Source: Glaciecola nitratireducens FR1064
Lineage (GTDB): Bacteria > Pseudomonadota > Gammaproteobacteria > Enterobacterales > Alteromonadaceae
Direction of reading: 5' to 3'
DNA: 64,000 bases
NCBI RefSeq assembly: GCF_000226565.1
Contig: NC_016041.1
Span: forward strand, 1,736,001 to 1,800,000
Part shown: positions 18,098 to 28,731 of the stretch, one piece after another
Numbering within the stretch: the first letter of the stretch is position 1
How the letters are laid out: each line of letters starts with the position of its first letter
Translations under genes and position numbers: made by a program
Notes under the pieces: generated by a model
What the model was told of the DNA's origin: nothing
Databases searched by the model: none
The model's input: the letters and a program-made list of their open reading frames with translations, nothing else

Positions 18098-19473
18098 TGC
18101 CATTTGAAAATAGGTATAGCGCTTATAAATACAGTGAATACTTTAATACAGATTTACCAGAATATTGGGAGGAGAAACGATTAGGTTATTTAGCAGATCA
18201 AGGACGCACAGCGTTCGTTGATGGCCCTTTCGGTTCTGACTTAAAAACAAATGACTACAAAGATAGTGGTGTTCCTTTAATACAGCTGAATAATATACGC
18301 GGTAGCAAACATCTCATGCAAAACATGAAGTTTGTTACTGAAGAAAAGAAACAGCAGCTAATTAGGCATTTGGCAATACCTGGCGAAATAGTTATTGCCA
18401 AAATGGCTGAGCCAGTTGCTCGATGCGCAATCGTTAATGATGAATATCCAGAGTATCTGATCGTAGCAGACTGTGTGAAACTTACTCCAAATATAGGACT
18501 GGTTGATTTGAGTTATTTGGTTTGGGCTATTAATAGTGAATGTGTCAAAGTCAATGCAGAGTTGGTTTCTACTGGTACAACAAGAATTCGTATAAATCTA
18601 GGTGAGCTTAAAAAGTTAAAGATACCTTATCCGTCTTTCGCCGAACAAAAAACTATCGCCAACTTCCTCGACCATGAAACTGCTAAAATCGACACCCTGA
18701 TCGCCAAGCAACAACAACTAATTGCACTACTCAAAGAGAAGCGTCAGGCTGTTATCAGTCATGCCGTTACCAAAGGCCTTAATCCTAACGCCGCCATGCG
18801 CGAATCAGGCGTTGAGTGGTTAGGTGAAGTACCGAAGCATTGGGAATTACCAAAGTTGATTCATCATACATCCAGAATTGGTGATGGATTGCATTCAACA
18901 CCAAAATATCAAGACAATACTGGGTATTATTTTGTAAATGGAAACAATTTAGTAAACGGCCATATTTGGGTGGGAGCGACTGCGAAAGAAGTACCTGAAG
19001 AAGAATATAAAAATCACTATGTTCATTTAGATGCAACCAGTGTATTGCTCTCGATTAACGGCACGATTGGTAATGTTGCTAGATATAATGATGAAAAAAT
19101 AATATTGGGTAAGAGTGCCGCTTATATGAATTGTTCTGGTGATTTATTGCCTGAATATTTAATGCTTTACTTACAGAGTAGTCAGGCGCTTCGTTATTTT
19201 GATTTGGAAGTGACAGGAACTACGATCTTCAACTTGTCTCTGAACTCTATTCGACAAATGAAGGTTTGTATTCCACCTGAAGCGGAACAGCTGGAAATAG
19301 ATGAGTATTGCCACCTTCAAAGGAACAAATACGGTACTCTTATAGAGAAAGCGAGCACTGCAATTACTCTAATGAAAGAGCGCCGCACAGCCCTCATCTC
19401 CGCTGCCGTTACCGGCAAGATTGATGTCAGAAATTGGCAACCTCCGCACAACACAAGTGACGCAAGGAAGTAA
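18097..19473 (+). CDS. hsdS: Type I restriction-modification specificity subunit
   Basis: HsdS sets the DNA target of both methylation and cleavage. The 458-residue product has two target-recognition domains, each followed by a conserved helical spacer; the first spacer reads FLDHETAKIDTLIAKQQQLI (~residues 189-208) and ends in GVEWLGEVPKHW, the usual start of the second half. The second spacer near the C-terminus has LMKERRTALISAAVTGKID. It overlaps hsdM by one base and is followed 4 bases later by hsdR. Both recognition domains look intact, but the target cannot be read. Confidence 0.93.
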   Translation: MPFENRYSAYKYSEYFNTDLPEYWEEKRLGYLADQGRTAFVDGPFGSDLKTNDYKDSGVPLIQLNNIRGSKHLMQNMKFVTEEKKQQLIRHLAIPGEIVIAKMAEPVARCAIVNDEYPEYLIVADCVKLTPNIGLVDLSYLVWAINSECVKVNAELVSTGTTRIRINLGELKKLKIPYPSFAEQKTIANFLDHETAKIDTLIAKQQQLIALLKEKRQAVISHAVTKGLNPNAAMRESGVEWLGEVPKHWELPKLIHHTSRIGDGLHSTPKYQDNTGYYFVNGNNLVNGHIWVGATAKEVPEEEYKNHYVHLDATSVLLSINGTIGNVARYNDEKIILGKSAAYMNCSGDLLPEYLMLYLQSSQALRYFDLEVTGTTIFNLSLNSIRQMKVCIPPEAEQLEIDEYCHLQRNKYGTLIEKASTAITLMKERRTALISAAVTGKIDVRNWQPPHNTSDARK

Positions 19474-19477
19474 CTTT

Positions 19478-22400
19478 ATGAGTGTGTTATCAGGCAACGG
19501 TAAAGCCAACGAGTTTACCTTCCAAAACGATATGGTCAGGCAGTTGCTTACTAATGGTTGGCTGTTAGGTAAACCTGAGAAGTACAATCGCGAGTTGGCT
19601 TTATACCCTGAAGACCTATTAGGTTTTGTCAAAGAAACGCAAGACGAGCAATGGCAGAAGTTTAAGACGATATATCCCAATAACGCAGACCAGACATTCT
19701 TAGAGCGTGTTACCGCGCAGTTAAACAAAGCTGATCCTAATGCAGCAAATAAAGAGATGCGTACCTTTGGTACTCTGGGTGTGTTACGCCATGACCTGCG
19801 TGACCGCGGCACACGTTTTAGCCTCTGTCAGTTCAAACCAGAACATGACCTTAACCCAGATACACTAGCCGCTTATAAAGCCAACCGTTTACGGGTAGTC
19901 CCTGAATTGGTTTACAGTCCTTGGGCGACAGAAGAACATTTAGTAGAGACAGGTAAAAAGGCTAAGGCCTGGCGTATTGATCTGGTGTTGTTTGTTAATG
20001 GACTGCCGGTAGTCACACTAGAGTTGAAGTCTGAGTTTAAACAAGCTGTGCAAAATGCGATTAAGCAATATAAAACAACTCGCTTTGCAGTTGACCCAAT
20101 AACTAGAAAACCTGAACCATTGTTAACTTTTAAACGTGGTGCATTAGTTCATTTTGCTGTAAGTCAATATGAAGTGTATATGGCTACGCGCCTAGAAGGC
20201 GATAACACCTATTTTTTACCGTTTAACAAAGGCACATCTGACGGCGCAGCCGGTAATGATGTGCCAGAAGATATAAACCAATACGCTACCGACTATCTCT
20301 GGAACGAAGTTTTATGTCCTGAAAACCTTTTGAATATATTGTCTCGCTTCGTCCACCTTCAGATTGAAGAGAAGGAAGATTGGGAAGGTCGCAAATATAA
20401 AAAAGAAACGATGATATTCCCTCGATACCATCAGTGGGATGTCGTAACCAAGTTAGTTGATGCTGCTTGCACCGAGGGTGCTGGTCATAAGTATTTAATT
20501 CAACATAGTGCTGGCTCAGGTAAATCTAATTCAATTGCATGGGTAGCCCATCAGTTATCAGCGTTAAGAGATGAAGAGGGTAATAAGAACTTTGATTCGG
20601 TCATCATTGTCACGGATAGGACGGTGTTAGATGATCAACTACAAGACACCATCTATCAGTTTGAACATACAGAAGGTGTAGTAGGGCGCATCAACAATAA
20701 AGAAGGTGACGGTTCTAAATCTGAGAAGCTAGCCAGTGCGCTAGAGAATTCACAACCTATTATCATTGTGACAATCCAGACATTTCCCCATGTATTAAAA
20801 GCGATTGAAAACAGTATTACCTTAAAAGAAAGAAAGTACGTTGTAATTGCTGATGAAGCCCACAGCTCTCAAACTGGCTCAACTGCAAGACAATTAAAAG
20901 AAGTCTTGATGGTTGATTCAACTGACCCAGATGGTGAATTAGGTACAGAAGACATCTTAGAGGCCGCTGTAGCCTCAAGGAGAGCCTCAACTAACCTAAG
21001 TTACTTGGCGTTTACTGCAACGCCCAAGACCAAGACTCTGGAACTATTTGGACGATTACCAAAGCCAGACGAAGCACCCTCAAAAACCAACCGGCCAGAA
21101 GCCTACCATGTCTATAGTATGCGCCAGGCGATAGAGGAGGGCTTTATACTCGATGTACTGAAGAACTATACCAACTATAAAGTTGCTTATAACTTAGCAA
21201 TGAAAATAGAAGCTAGTGATGAAGAAGTTGAGAGCAAAAAGGCTAAAGTAAAGTTAAACCAATGGGTGCGGCTGCATGACTACAACATCAGTCAGAAAGT
21301 ACAGGTTATCGTTGAGCACTTTAAAGACAATGTAATGGGTCTACTCGGTGGTCAAGCCAAGGCTATGGTCGTTACTGGTTCACGAAAAGAAGCCGTTCGT
21401 TACAAACTTGGATTTGACAAGTACATCATTGAGAAAGGTTATGACAAGTTATTTGCGATGGTAGCCTTTTCAGGTGAAGTTGAGTTTAGCGATAAAGATC
21501 CAAGCTCTGCTGGACTGTTAGGCGAGAAGTTTACTGAAACCAACATGAATCCATTTCTAAAAGGTCGTGATATGCGCAAGGCCTTTGATAGTGATGATTA
21601 TCAAGTCATGATAGTTGCGAACAAGTTTCAAACCGGATTTGACCAAGCGAAGCTTTGTGCCATGTATGTTGATAAAAAGTTAGGCGGGGTAGAGTGTGTA
21701 CAAACCTTATCAAGACTTAATAGAGTTTATCCTGGTAAGGCGCAAACGGGTACCTTTGTGCTGGATTTCTTCAATGACTCTGAAGACATCCTTGCTGCAT
21801 TTCAGCCATACTTTCAGACGGCTGAATTAGATGATGTATCCGATCCTAATCTAATCTTTGAGTTGTTTGACAAGTTACGCATGGCATCTATTTTCACTTG
21901 GTCAGAGGTGGAGCAGTTCTGTGCAGCTTACTTTATTAAGAACAAAAGTAATGCAGCGATAGCGAATATTTGTAAGCCAGCTATAGAGCGTTGGTCGCAA
22001 CGCTATAAGTCAGCTGTAGAGGCTTATAAACAAGCTAGAGACATGTTTGAGCGCACTAAGAAGACCAATGATGCTGTACTGATTGCAAACGCAGAGAATA
22101 GCTTTAAAGACTGCAAGAAAGAGAAGGATGCGCTAGAAATATTTAAGAAGGACCTAGGCACTTTCGTCAGATTCTATGAGTTCATGTCACAGATCGTTGA
22201 CTACGACGATAAAGACTTAGAGAAACTCAGTTTATATGCTCGTAATCTAAGGCCAATGTTAAAAGAATCAGTGGTAGAAGAAGACGAGATTGATTTAAGT
22301 AACGTTGAGCTTAGCCACTACCGCTTATCTAAAATTAAACAACAGCATATCAAACTTCAGATAAATGAGCCTGAAGCTAAATTAGTCCCAGGTGAAGGCT

Positions 22401-22741
22401 TAGGCACAGCTAAACCAACTGATAAAAAATCAGAGTTTCTATCACAGCTTATAGGCCGCCTGAATGAACTGTTTATTGTGGACCAGTTAACTGAGCAGGA
22501 TATGGTGAACTACGTCAATACCATCACTGACAAAGTGCGTGAAAATACTGCGGTAATGCAACAGATCAACAATAATAGTGAAGAACAAGCCATCCTTGGT
22601 GACTTTGCTAAGGCAGTCGATGATGCAGTTTTGGATAGCAGTGAGGCGCATCAAAATCAAATGATGCAGTTACTTTCAGACCCTGTCAGAGCGGCTGGAT
22701 TTTCTAAGCTGGTGTTTGAGATGTTGAAGCTTGCAAAGTGA
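19478..22741 (+). CDS. hsdR: Type I restriction endonuclease subunit
   Basis: HsdR is the ATP-dependent translocase and nuclease of the type I system. The 1087-residue product has a PD-(D/E)xK-type nuclease region with DLVLFVNGLPVVTLELK (~residues 168-184), Walker A HSAGSGKSNSIAW (~346-358), the DEAH box in ADEAHSSQ, and motif III TATPKT. Start ATG 19478 is chosen because AAGGAAG lies 6 bases upstream, at the end of hsdS; an in-frame ATG at 19421 lies within hsdS and is less likely. The gene is uninterrupted, so the system is predicted to be functional. Confidence 0.94.
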   Translation: MSVLSGNGKANEFTFQNDMVRQLLTNGWLLGKPEKYNRELALYPEDLLGFVKETQDEQWQKFKTIYPNNADQTFLERVTAQLNKADPNAANKEMRTFGTLGVLRHDLRDRGTRFSLCQFKPEHDLNPDTLAAYKANRLRVVPELVYSPWATEEHLVETGKKAKAWRIDLVLFVNGLPVVTLELKSEFKQAVQNAIKQYKTTRFAVDPITRKPEPLLTFKRGALVHFAVSQYEVYMATRLEGDNTYFLPFNKGTSDGAAGNDVPEDINQYATDYLWNEVLCPENLLNILSRFVHLQIEEKEDWEGRKYKKETMIFPRYHQWDVVTKLVDAACTEGAGHKYLIQHSAGSGKSNSIAWVAHQLSALRDEEGNKNFDSVIIVTDRTVLDDQLQDTIYQFEHTEGVVGRINNKEGDGSKSEKLASALENSQPIIIVTIQTFPHVLKAIENSITLKERKYVVIADEAHSSQTGSTARQLKEVLMVDSTDPDGELGTEDILEAAVASRRASTNLSYLAFTATPKTKTLELFGRLPKPDEAPSKTNRPEAYHVYSMRQAIEEGFILDVLKNYTNYKVAYNLAMKIEASDEEVESKKAKVKLNQWVRLHDYNISQKVQVIVEHFKDNVMGLLGGQAKAMVVTGSRKEAVRYKLGFDKYIIEKGYDKLFAMVAFSGEVEFSDKDPSSAGLLGEKFTETNMNPFLKGRDMRKAFDSDDYQVMIVANKFQTGFDQAKLCAMYVDKKLGGVECVQTLSRLNRVYPGKAQTGTFVLDFFNDSEDILAAFQPYFQTAELDDVSDPNLIFELFDKLRMASIFTWSEVEQFCAAYFIKNKSNAAIANICKPAIERWSQRYKSAVEAYKQARDMFERTKKTNDAVLIANAENSFKDCKKEKDALEIFKKDLGTFVRFYEFMSQIVDYDDKDLEKLSLYARNLRPMLKESVVEEDEIDLSNVELSHYRLSKIKQQHIKLQINEPEAKLVPGEGLGTAKPTDKKSEFLSQLIGRLNELFIVDQLTEQDMVNYVNTITDKVRENTAVMQQINNNSEEQAILGDFAKAVDDAVLDSSEAHQNQMMQLLSDPVRAAGFSKLVFEMLKLAK

Positions 22742-23101
22742 ACTATAGTTTTTCGGTGCTGTTACGGGAACGCTCATTATTCAGCCAAAACACCTGATTA
22801 ATCTGGATAATTTAAAATATCATAGAAAGATTTATGGGTATATTTAGGTTAAAATGCTGTCGGAAACTCATCGTTGCCGCTTGCTTATAGTGTTACCAAT
22901 GTCGGTAGTCTGATTAATCAAGCAACAGCTAATACCGAGAACAACTCAAAGTGTTTGGGTTCATGATGGCCGTTCAGCTTCGTGTTAAAAAGTATTTATA
23001 TAAAATACAAATGTACAAAATTTAATACCCTACAATTAATGTATTACTTTAAATTAAAGCCCGAATTTATTTCGTTGTGAAAAAAATAAGGACATTTAAT
23101 T
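22742..23101. other. Gene-free gap between hsdR and the protease gene
   Basis: No gene is seen in these 360 bases. The last ~100 bases are very AT-rich and probably hold the promoter of the protease gene, whose AAGGA ribosome-binding site is at 23089-23093. No terminator for hsdR stands out. Confidence 0.5.
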
Positions 23102-26100
23102 TTGAAAACCACTTACTTTCGTTATACCTTCGCCCAATATGCGGCCTGCTTTTTATCATCTACTTTACAAAGAAAAATAGCACCATATTTTTTGTGCTTG
23201 TCTATTTTGTTATTGAGTGCATGTGGAGGCGGCGGTGGCGGTAGCGAACCTGCAACATTTAGTCCACCACCGCCAAATTCTGCGCCGAATGCAGTTATTT
23301 CGGCATCCAGTTTGTCTGTGCTTTTTAGTGACTCAGTGACACTTGATAGTGGTGATTCGTCTGATAGCGACGGCTCTATTACGAGTTATGCGTGGGATGT
23401 TAATGGCCAAGCCTTTTCTGGAGCAACAATAACTATACAACCCACGAATGGTCAAGACCTCAATGTCACATTAACCGTGACCGATAATGATGGAAGTGCA
23501 GCCACTGACACTGTCACTATTGAAGTACAGCCTAATCAGGTCGCAGCAGTCACGTTTGAGATCAACAATGGCTTTCGTGTAGGTAAGGAATTACCGTTTT
23601 CAATTATTGCAAATGCCGAAGACCCCGATAGCACTATAGTTTCTTATCAGTGGGATATGGGCGATGACACGGAGTATTCAGGTAGCAATGAGGTAATACA
23701 CACTTACAGTTCGGTCGAAGAGCGCGTAGTAACGTTGGTATTAAAAGATGATTTTGGTGTTACTTCTAGCCATACCATCACAATTAATGTTGATTTTAAT
23801 CAACCAGCTTCACCACGTATAACAGGTAACAGTCTGTTAAGAGTGAGTGAAGAAGTAAGGTTTAGTGCATCTCAATCAACCTCTTTGACGGGCGAAATTG
23901 TATCTTATAACTGGGATTTTGGTGATGCTAGCGTTGGTCAAGGTGAGAATGTTACCCATACCTACACAACACCTGGTGAATATACCGTGACATTAACTGT
24001 AGTAGATGATTTCAATGTCGCGCAAGAGGCCACGCTAAATGCAGTGGTAGCCAATGCAAATCAAACTCCCTTTAGAATCAACGTCGATGCTGACAGGGCA
24101 TTAGTTACTACAGATCAGGTAGTAACATTTTTTGCACAAGTGCGTGCTAATGAAAGCGTAACTATTAGCAATTACCTCTGGCAGATTAGTGGAGGCATAC
24201 CATCGGCTTCGACAGCAACAAATGAATATTCTTATCAGTTTGAGGAAGCAGGTGAATATATTGTGGAAGTTAAAGCTTTTGGCGAGGACGGGTTTGAAGC
24301 GATTTCTAGCGAAACCATTACGATTGCTGATGCAGCAAATACTCAATCTTTGAGCCTGGATCTTAAACTACGTAACGGTGTCTATATCGATACTGACACT
24401 AATTCACCAGATGCAATATATACTGAAAACAACAATTTCCCAACGGCCCAAATTATTCCACCCACATCAAATGTTGTGGGGTTTGTCACGCAAACAAGCA
24501 CAGGCACTCCGGGCGATGTTTTTGAAGCCTTCCCTGATGAATTTGATGTCTTTGCTACAGAGTTAAGAGCAGGGCAACGTGTTTTCTTATCGCGTGACCA
24601 AGAAGAGGACTCCACATCGGATCTCGATTTAGGTCTCTTCAACTCTGACGGTGAATTAGTAGAAATTTCAGCTTCAGCAACAAATAGCGAAGTGGTAATC
24701 GCACCAGTTGACGGAATCTATTTTATTGCTGTTCAAGCTTTCTCTGGAATGAGTACATATGAACTGGTAATCAATTTTCAAGGAGTGCAATCATCGACGG
24801 CCTCGACCACCATGGATTTCGTCCCAGGGGATATTATTGTCTCATCCCCCATTGAGTCAGGAAAGTCGATTAAAGACGCTTCACGCAAGCGTGCTGAAGC
24901 CTTGTCATCGATAGGCGTTGAAGGCAGCAACAATGATGACTCAACATTTATGCAGCTACTTAAGTCGCCAGCTGCAATGTCACTTAATAAATCTGCAAGC
25001 CGTATTTCGTCAAATGAAACGAGTACTACCAGCTTTAATGGCCTAAAAGGTATGACGATGTCACCGGAGCAAGCCGCAAAATTGCGTACCCTGATAGATA
25101 TAAAAGCAATACAAGCGAAGGGCCTTTACAAGTTCGTTGAGCCTAACTTTATTTTAAAAAAAACAGCAGTAACCAATGATCCTCGTAACGAACTTACTTG
25201 GCATTACAAAAATATTAGATTGAATGAAGCATGGGATATAACGACAGGCAACATTGATAATCCAGTTATCGTTGCTGTTGCAGATACGGGCGTGCTCAGT
25301 GACCACCCGGACCTATCGCCTAATCTAGTATCTGGTTATGATTTTATAAGTGACCCTTTAAGATCTAACGATGGCGATGGTATCGATCCCGACCCATATG
25401 ATTCTGGTGATGCAGTAGAACAGCGTCCAAATTCTTATCACGGTAGTCATGTTGGGAGCACTATTGCTGCTGCAACTAATAATGGAATTGGTCTTGCAGG
25501 TGCAGGATATAACGTTAAACATATGCCAATTCGTGTCCTTGGAAAAAATGGCGGTACCATCTTCGACATATATAGTGGTATTCGTTATGCGGCAGGACTG
25601 CCTAATCCTTCAGGCAGCGTACCTAGTAGACCCGCTGATGTAATTAACATGTCATTGAGCGGTGTTAATTACAGTCTCGTAGCACAGTTGACCATAAATG
25701 AGGTTACTTCAAGGGGAGTTATTATCATTGCTGCAGCCGGCAATTCGAGCACGTCACAGCCGGCATATCCTGCTAGTTACGATAATGTCATTTCTGTGAG
25801 TGCAACAGACATTAACAACGAAATTGCGTATTATTCGAACTTTGGTGCATTCATTGATATTGCCGCGCCTGGCGGAGACAATAGAGTGGATCAAAATAAT
25901 GATGGTTTTCCAGATGGCGTTTTAGGAGCAACAAAAGACGATAATACAGGTACGTTTACATATAAATTCGAACAAGGGACTAGTATGGCCGCGCCACACG
26001 TTGCTGGTGTGGCGGCATTAATGAAATCGGTGCGCCCTCAGCTCACAAGTGCCGAATTTGAACTGCTACTCGAAGCAGGGTTTTTGACCCGAGACATTGG

Positions 26101-26848
26101 TGATTTAGATCGCGACAGCCTTTACGGCTATGGTCTGCTTGATGCGGAAAAAGCGGTTATTGCAGCGCGCGACTTTGATAATCTGAGGTTTGCGAATTCG
26201 ACTGTAGATATTTCGGTAAATCGCTTGGTATTATCATCTAGTCAATCTGCGGGCCAGTTCAGTGTCAACATAACAGGTTTCACACCACTGTCGATTACAG
26301 ACATAACCTTTAGTGGAAACTTTTTTACGGTTAATGCGATTAATACTCGAGAAGATGGCTCTGGTATTTTTGAAGTTAGATTAAATAGTGATGTTGTTGC
26401 AGGTTCGTATACAGGTTCGATAATGCTTACAGATTCAAATGGTGAAACATATGATATTGCTGTAACGGCAGAAGTTGTAGAAATCACTGTCGAGCAAAAC
26501 GGCTACGTATATGCCCTGATTATTGATGCATTTACGCAAGATGTAATTAAACAGTTGGATGGAGAATTCAACCCAGACGGCACGTTAACACTTAGCGCAT
26601 TAGATGTGCCAGTCGGTGAATATTATATCCTTGTTGGAAGTGATATTGATAATGACTTTTTCATATGTGATGGTGGTGAAGTCTGTGGTGGTTATCCCAC
26701 ATTGAATGACCTAGAGCCAATTGTAATTAACGAAGAGGCCTTAGATGGCTTACCAATTTTGATTGATGCACAAGCATTGCTATCTGTAGAAAGCAGCGCA
26801 AGTTTCGTAAATAAAAGTAAAGGTCAGTTTTTCTTAATGAGGAAATAA
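23102..26848 (+). CDS. Surface subtilisin-like (S8) protease lipoprotein with PKD repeats
   Basis: The product is 1248 residues with a lipoprotein signal: hydrophobic segment 29-40 and lipobox LSAC with Cys41, followed by a Gly-run linker. Three or four PKD-like beta-sandwich repeats (~55-435) contain YxWDFGD-type blocks. A PPC-like domain (~440-560), a short propeptide-like region beginning VPGDIIV (~575) and the S8 catalytic domain follow, with Asp728 (VADTGV), His780 (HGSHVG) and Ser961 (GTSMAAPHVAG). The ~250-residue C-terminal region is beta-rich. It is therefore an outer-membrane or surface-anchored protease. The start is TTG 23102 with AAGGA upstream. A terminator follows. It is an unexpected cargo for a satellite-type island. 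Confidence 0.92.
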   Translation: MKTTYFRYTFAQYAACFLSSTLQRKIAPYFLCLSILLLSACGGGGGGSEPATFSPPPPNSAPNAVISASSLSVLFSDSVTLDSGDSSDSDGSITSYAWDVNGQAFSGATITIQPTNGQDLNVTLTVTDNDGSAATDTVTIEVQPNQVAAVTFEINNGFRVGKELPFSIIANAEDPDSTIVSYQWDMGDDTEYSGSNEVIHTYSSVEERVVTLVLKDDFGVTSSHTITINVDFNQPASPRITGNSLLRVSEEVRFSASQSTSLTGEIVSYNWDFGDASVGQGENVTHTYTTPGEYTVTLTVVDDFNVAQEATLNAVVANANQTPFRINVDADRALVTTDQVVTFFAQVRANESVTISNYLWQISGGIPSASTATNEYSYQFEEAGEYIVEVKAFGEDGFEAISSETITIADAANTQSLSLDLKLRNGVYIDTDTNSPDAIYTENNNFPTAQIIPPTSNVVGFVTQTSTGTPGDVFEAFPDEFDVFATELRAGQRVFLSRDQEEDSTSDLDLGLFNSDGELVEISASATNSEVVIAPVDGIYFIAVQAFSGMSTYELVINFQGVQSSTASTTMDFVPGDIIVSSPIESGKSIKDASRKRAEALSSIGVEGSNNDDSTFMQLLKSPAAMSLNKSASRISSNETSTTSFNGLKGMTMSPEQAAKLRTLIDIKAIQAKGLYKFVEPNFILKKTAVTNDPRNELTWHYKNIRLNEAWDITTGNIDNPVIVAVADTGVLSDHPDLSPNLVSGYDFISDPLRSNDGDGIDPDPYDSGDAVEQRPNSYHGSHVGSTIAAATNNGIGLAGAGYNVKHMPIRVLGKNGGTIFDIYSGIRYAAGLPNPSGSVPSRPADVINMSLSGVNYSLVAQLTINEVTSRGVIIIAAAGNSSTSQPAYPASYDNVISVSATDINNEIAYYSNFGAFIDIAAPGGDNRVDQNNDGFPDGVLGATKDDNTGTFTYKFEQGTSMAAPHVAGVAALMKSVRPQLTSAEFELLLEAGFLTRDIGDLDRDSLYGYGLLDAEKAVIAARDFDNLRFANSTVDISVNRLVLSSSQSAGQFSVNITGFTPLSITDITFSGNFFTVNAINTREDGSGIFEVRLNSDVVAGSYTGSIMLTDSNGETYDIAVTAEVVEITVEQNGYVYALIIDAFTQDVIKQLDGEFNPDGTLTLSALDVPVGEYYILVGSDIDNDFFICDGGEVCGGYPTLNDLEPIVINEEALDGLPILIDAQALLSVESSASFVNKSKGQFFLMRK

Positions 26849-26860
26849 TGGACTCGAATG

Positions 26861-26888
26861 AAAGCCAGCCGCACAGACTGGCTTTTAA
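26861..26888 (+). terminator. Protease gene terminator
   Basis: AAAGCCAG/CTGGCTTT with a 9-base loop and a short T-run lies 13 bases after the protease stop codon. Confidence 0.65.
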
Positions 26889-27070
26889 ATTATGGTAAAG
26901 TTTAGTATCGCTAGGCAAAACACTATGAGTTTAGCCTGATTATAGTGTTACCATGCTTCACTTGGCTGGTGTCAGATATTTCTCATTGGCATTGGCTAGC
27001 AGAGGCTGTAACTAATTTTAGGATGTGTTTCGATGCTTTCTTTAATCTAATTCTATCAATAATTAGACAG

Positions 27071-27403
27071 CTATCCTTCGGTCGGTTCTCGTGTATTTAT
27101 TACATATGGTAGCTTACCAGTTGCATCAGGCTCGGCTTCTGCCCACCTTGGATCACGATTAGCCCAGGCAGCATCCCTAGCTTTTCTGAAAGCTTCCGCT
27201 CTCTCCATCGCGTCTTCATTGGTTGGCACAAGTCTTGTTGGTTTACACTTGTGCAGTGCTGTTATCCCGAGTCTGCCTGTATATTCAGACGTTGCAGACT
27301 GACCTCCTCGGAAATACCTTATGGACATATTATTCGCAGACATAGCACTTTTTAACAACGAAACGTGATGATCAAAGCTACTTGATTTGCAATTAAGAAA
27401 CAA
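27071..27403 (-). CDS. Hypothetical protein, possibly truncated
   Basis: No family is recognised. The minus-strand frame gives up to 110 residues from TTG 27403; ATG 27346 (MSANNMSIRYFRGG…) is a plausible alternative start. Neither has a ribosome-binding site. The C-terminal half has protein-like composition, with RAEAFRKARDAAWANRDPRW and a hydrophilic end. It lies just left of the IS3 element on the opposite strand. It may be a real small gene or the remains of one cut by rearrangement. Confidence 0.35.
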   Translation of the reverse strand: MFLNCKSSSFDHHVSLLKSAMSANNMSIRYFRGGQSATSEYTGRLGITALHKCKPTRLVPTNEDAMERAEAFRKARDAAWANRDPRWAEAEPDATGKLPYVINTREPTEG

Positions 27404-27505
27404 TACTCTTAAATAATTTATTAAGAATAGTCCTTTTTATCAGCGTAAATGGATGTTTAAAACTACAACGAGCTCGATCATCATCAGGTTTTATTTTTAG
27501 GTTTG

Positions 27506-28661
27506 GACTTCTCAGATTTTGCTAGATACTTTTAACAGTTACAATTTAACTTTAAATTTAGGTGTTTATGAGCAAAGGCAAACAGTATACCGAAGAGTTT
27601 AAGATTGAAGCAGTAAAGCAAGTTACCGAACGAGGATATTCTGTTCAAGACGTTGCTGAACGTTTATGGGTAACAACAAAATCGCTCTATTATTGGAAAA
27701 GCAAATTTAGCGATAATAAGACGACGCGACATATTAAAAAAGGCGCAAGGTAGTTTACAAGCCATCCAGAGTGAAGTACGCCTTTATCCGGGAACACCAA
27801 GACGAGTTTTCTGTGTTAGCAATGTGCAGAGTGCTCAAATCAATCGCAGTGGCTTTTATGCGTGGCTCAAACAACCGTTGAGTAACCAAGCTATCGAAGG
27901 CAGTCGTTTGCTGATGCGGATAAAAGAGTGTTACGTTGCCAGTGGCGGAATGTATGGCAGTCCTTGGAACCACCGTGACCTTCGTGAAGTGGGTGAATCT
28001 TGTAGTGTTAATCGCATGGCTAAAATCATGCGGCAGAACAGCCGATAGAGCGCAAATTGGTTACAAGCGCAGGTACATAAAAGGCAGCAAGCTATCTCGA
28101 ATTGCAGATAACATATTGGAGCGCGACTTTGCTCCAAATAGGCCTAATACAGCGTGGGTGAGCGATATTACCTACGTTCGCACCTATGAAGGTTTTTTGT
28201 ACTTGGCGACCGTTATCGATTTATTTTCTCGCAGAGTTGTCGGTTGGTCTATGGACAAAAACATGGATAAGCACCTTGTCGTTGGGGCTTTATTGATGGC
28301 CGTTTATCAACGACGACCTACAGGCCCTGTGTCAGTGCAAAGCGATCAGTGAAGCCAATACGGCAGTAATGATTACCTTACTTTCATGAAAGAGCATAAC
28401 CTAGAGCCTTCCATGAGCCGCCGCGGAAATTGCCATGATAATGCGGTTGCTGAAAGCTTCTTTGCGACATTTAAAAAACGCGTAATAAGACAAAAGATAT
28501 ATTCGACAAGGGACGAAGCGAAGACAGGGATATTTAACTTTATAGAAATGTTTTACAATCCTAAAAAACGCCATTCGCGTACAGGCAGTGTATCACCTGT
28601 TAAATTCGAGGAAACGTATTTTTTGGAACAACAGACTGTCTAGTGAAAGCTGGGAAGTCCA
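27506..28661 (+). mobile_element. Degenerate IS3-family insertion sequence
   Basis: An 1156-bp element is bounded by imperfect ~26-bp inverted repeats beginning TGGACTTC (27506-27531 and, inverted, 28636-28661); 19 or more of 26 positions match by eye. It encodes IS3-type OrfA and OrfB, but both are broken. No clear target-site duplication is seen, suggesting age or later rearrangement. It lies between the protease and the amidohydrolase operon. Confidence 0.8.
27568..28643 (+). pseudogene. IS3-family transposase, multiply disrupted
   Basis: OrfA starts at ATG 27568 with the HTH region EEFKIEAVKQVTERGYSV and ends early at about residue 61, lacking the leucine-zipper part. OrfB follows in pieces: an HTH_21-like segment (27824-28048, QINRSGFYAWLKQ), then after a frame change the integrase core with its first Asp in WVSDITYV (~28155). 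The second Asp is in SVQSDQ and is followed by an in-frame TGA at 28350 where SDxGSQY is expected. The catalytic Glu is in DNAVAESFF. At least two frameshifts or deletions and one nonsense change make transposition in cis impossible. Confidence 0.85.
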
Positions 28662-28731
28662 CCTGTTGAAATCAGATAGATTAGTTGGCAGACACTTTAT
28701 CGAAAAGCTGATAAAGAGAAATGAAAATATC

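Noticed and set aside
22885-26953. 14-bp direct repeat TTATAGTGTTACCA flanking the protease gene
   Set aside because: Several 14-bp matches are expected by chance in 64 kb, and there is no terminal inverted structure or transposase, so it is not called as a mobile unit.
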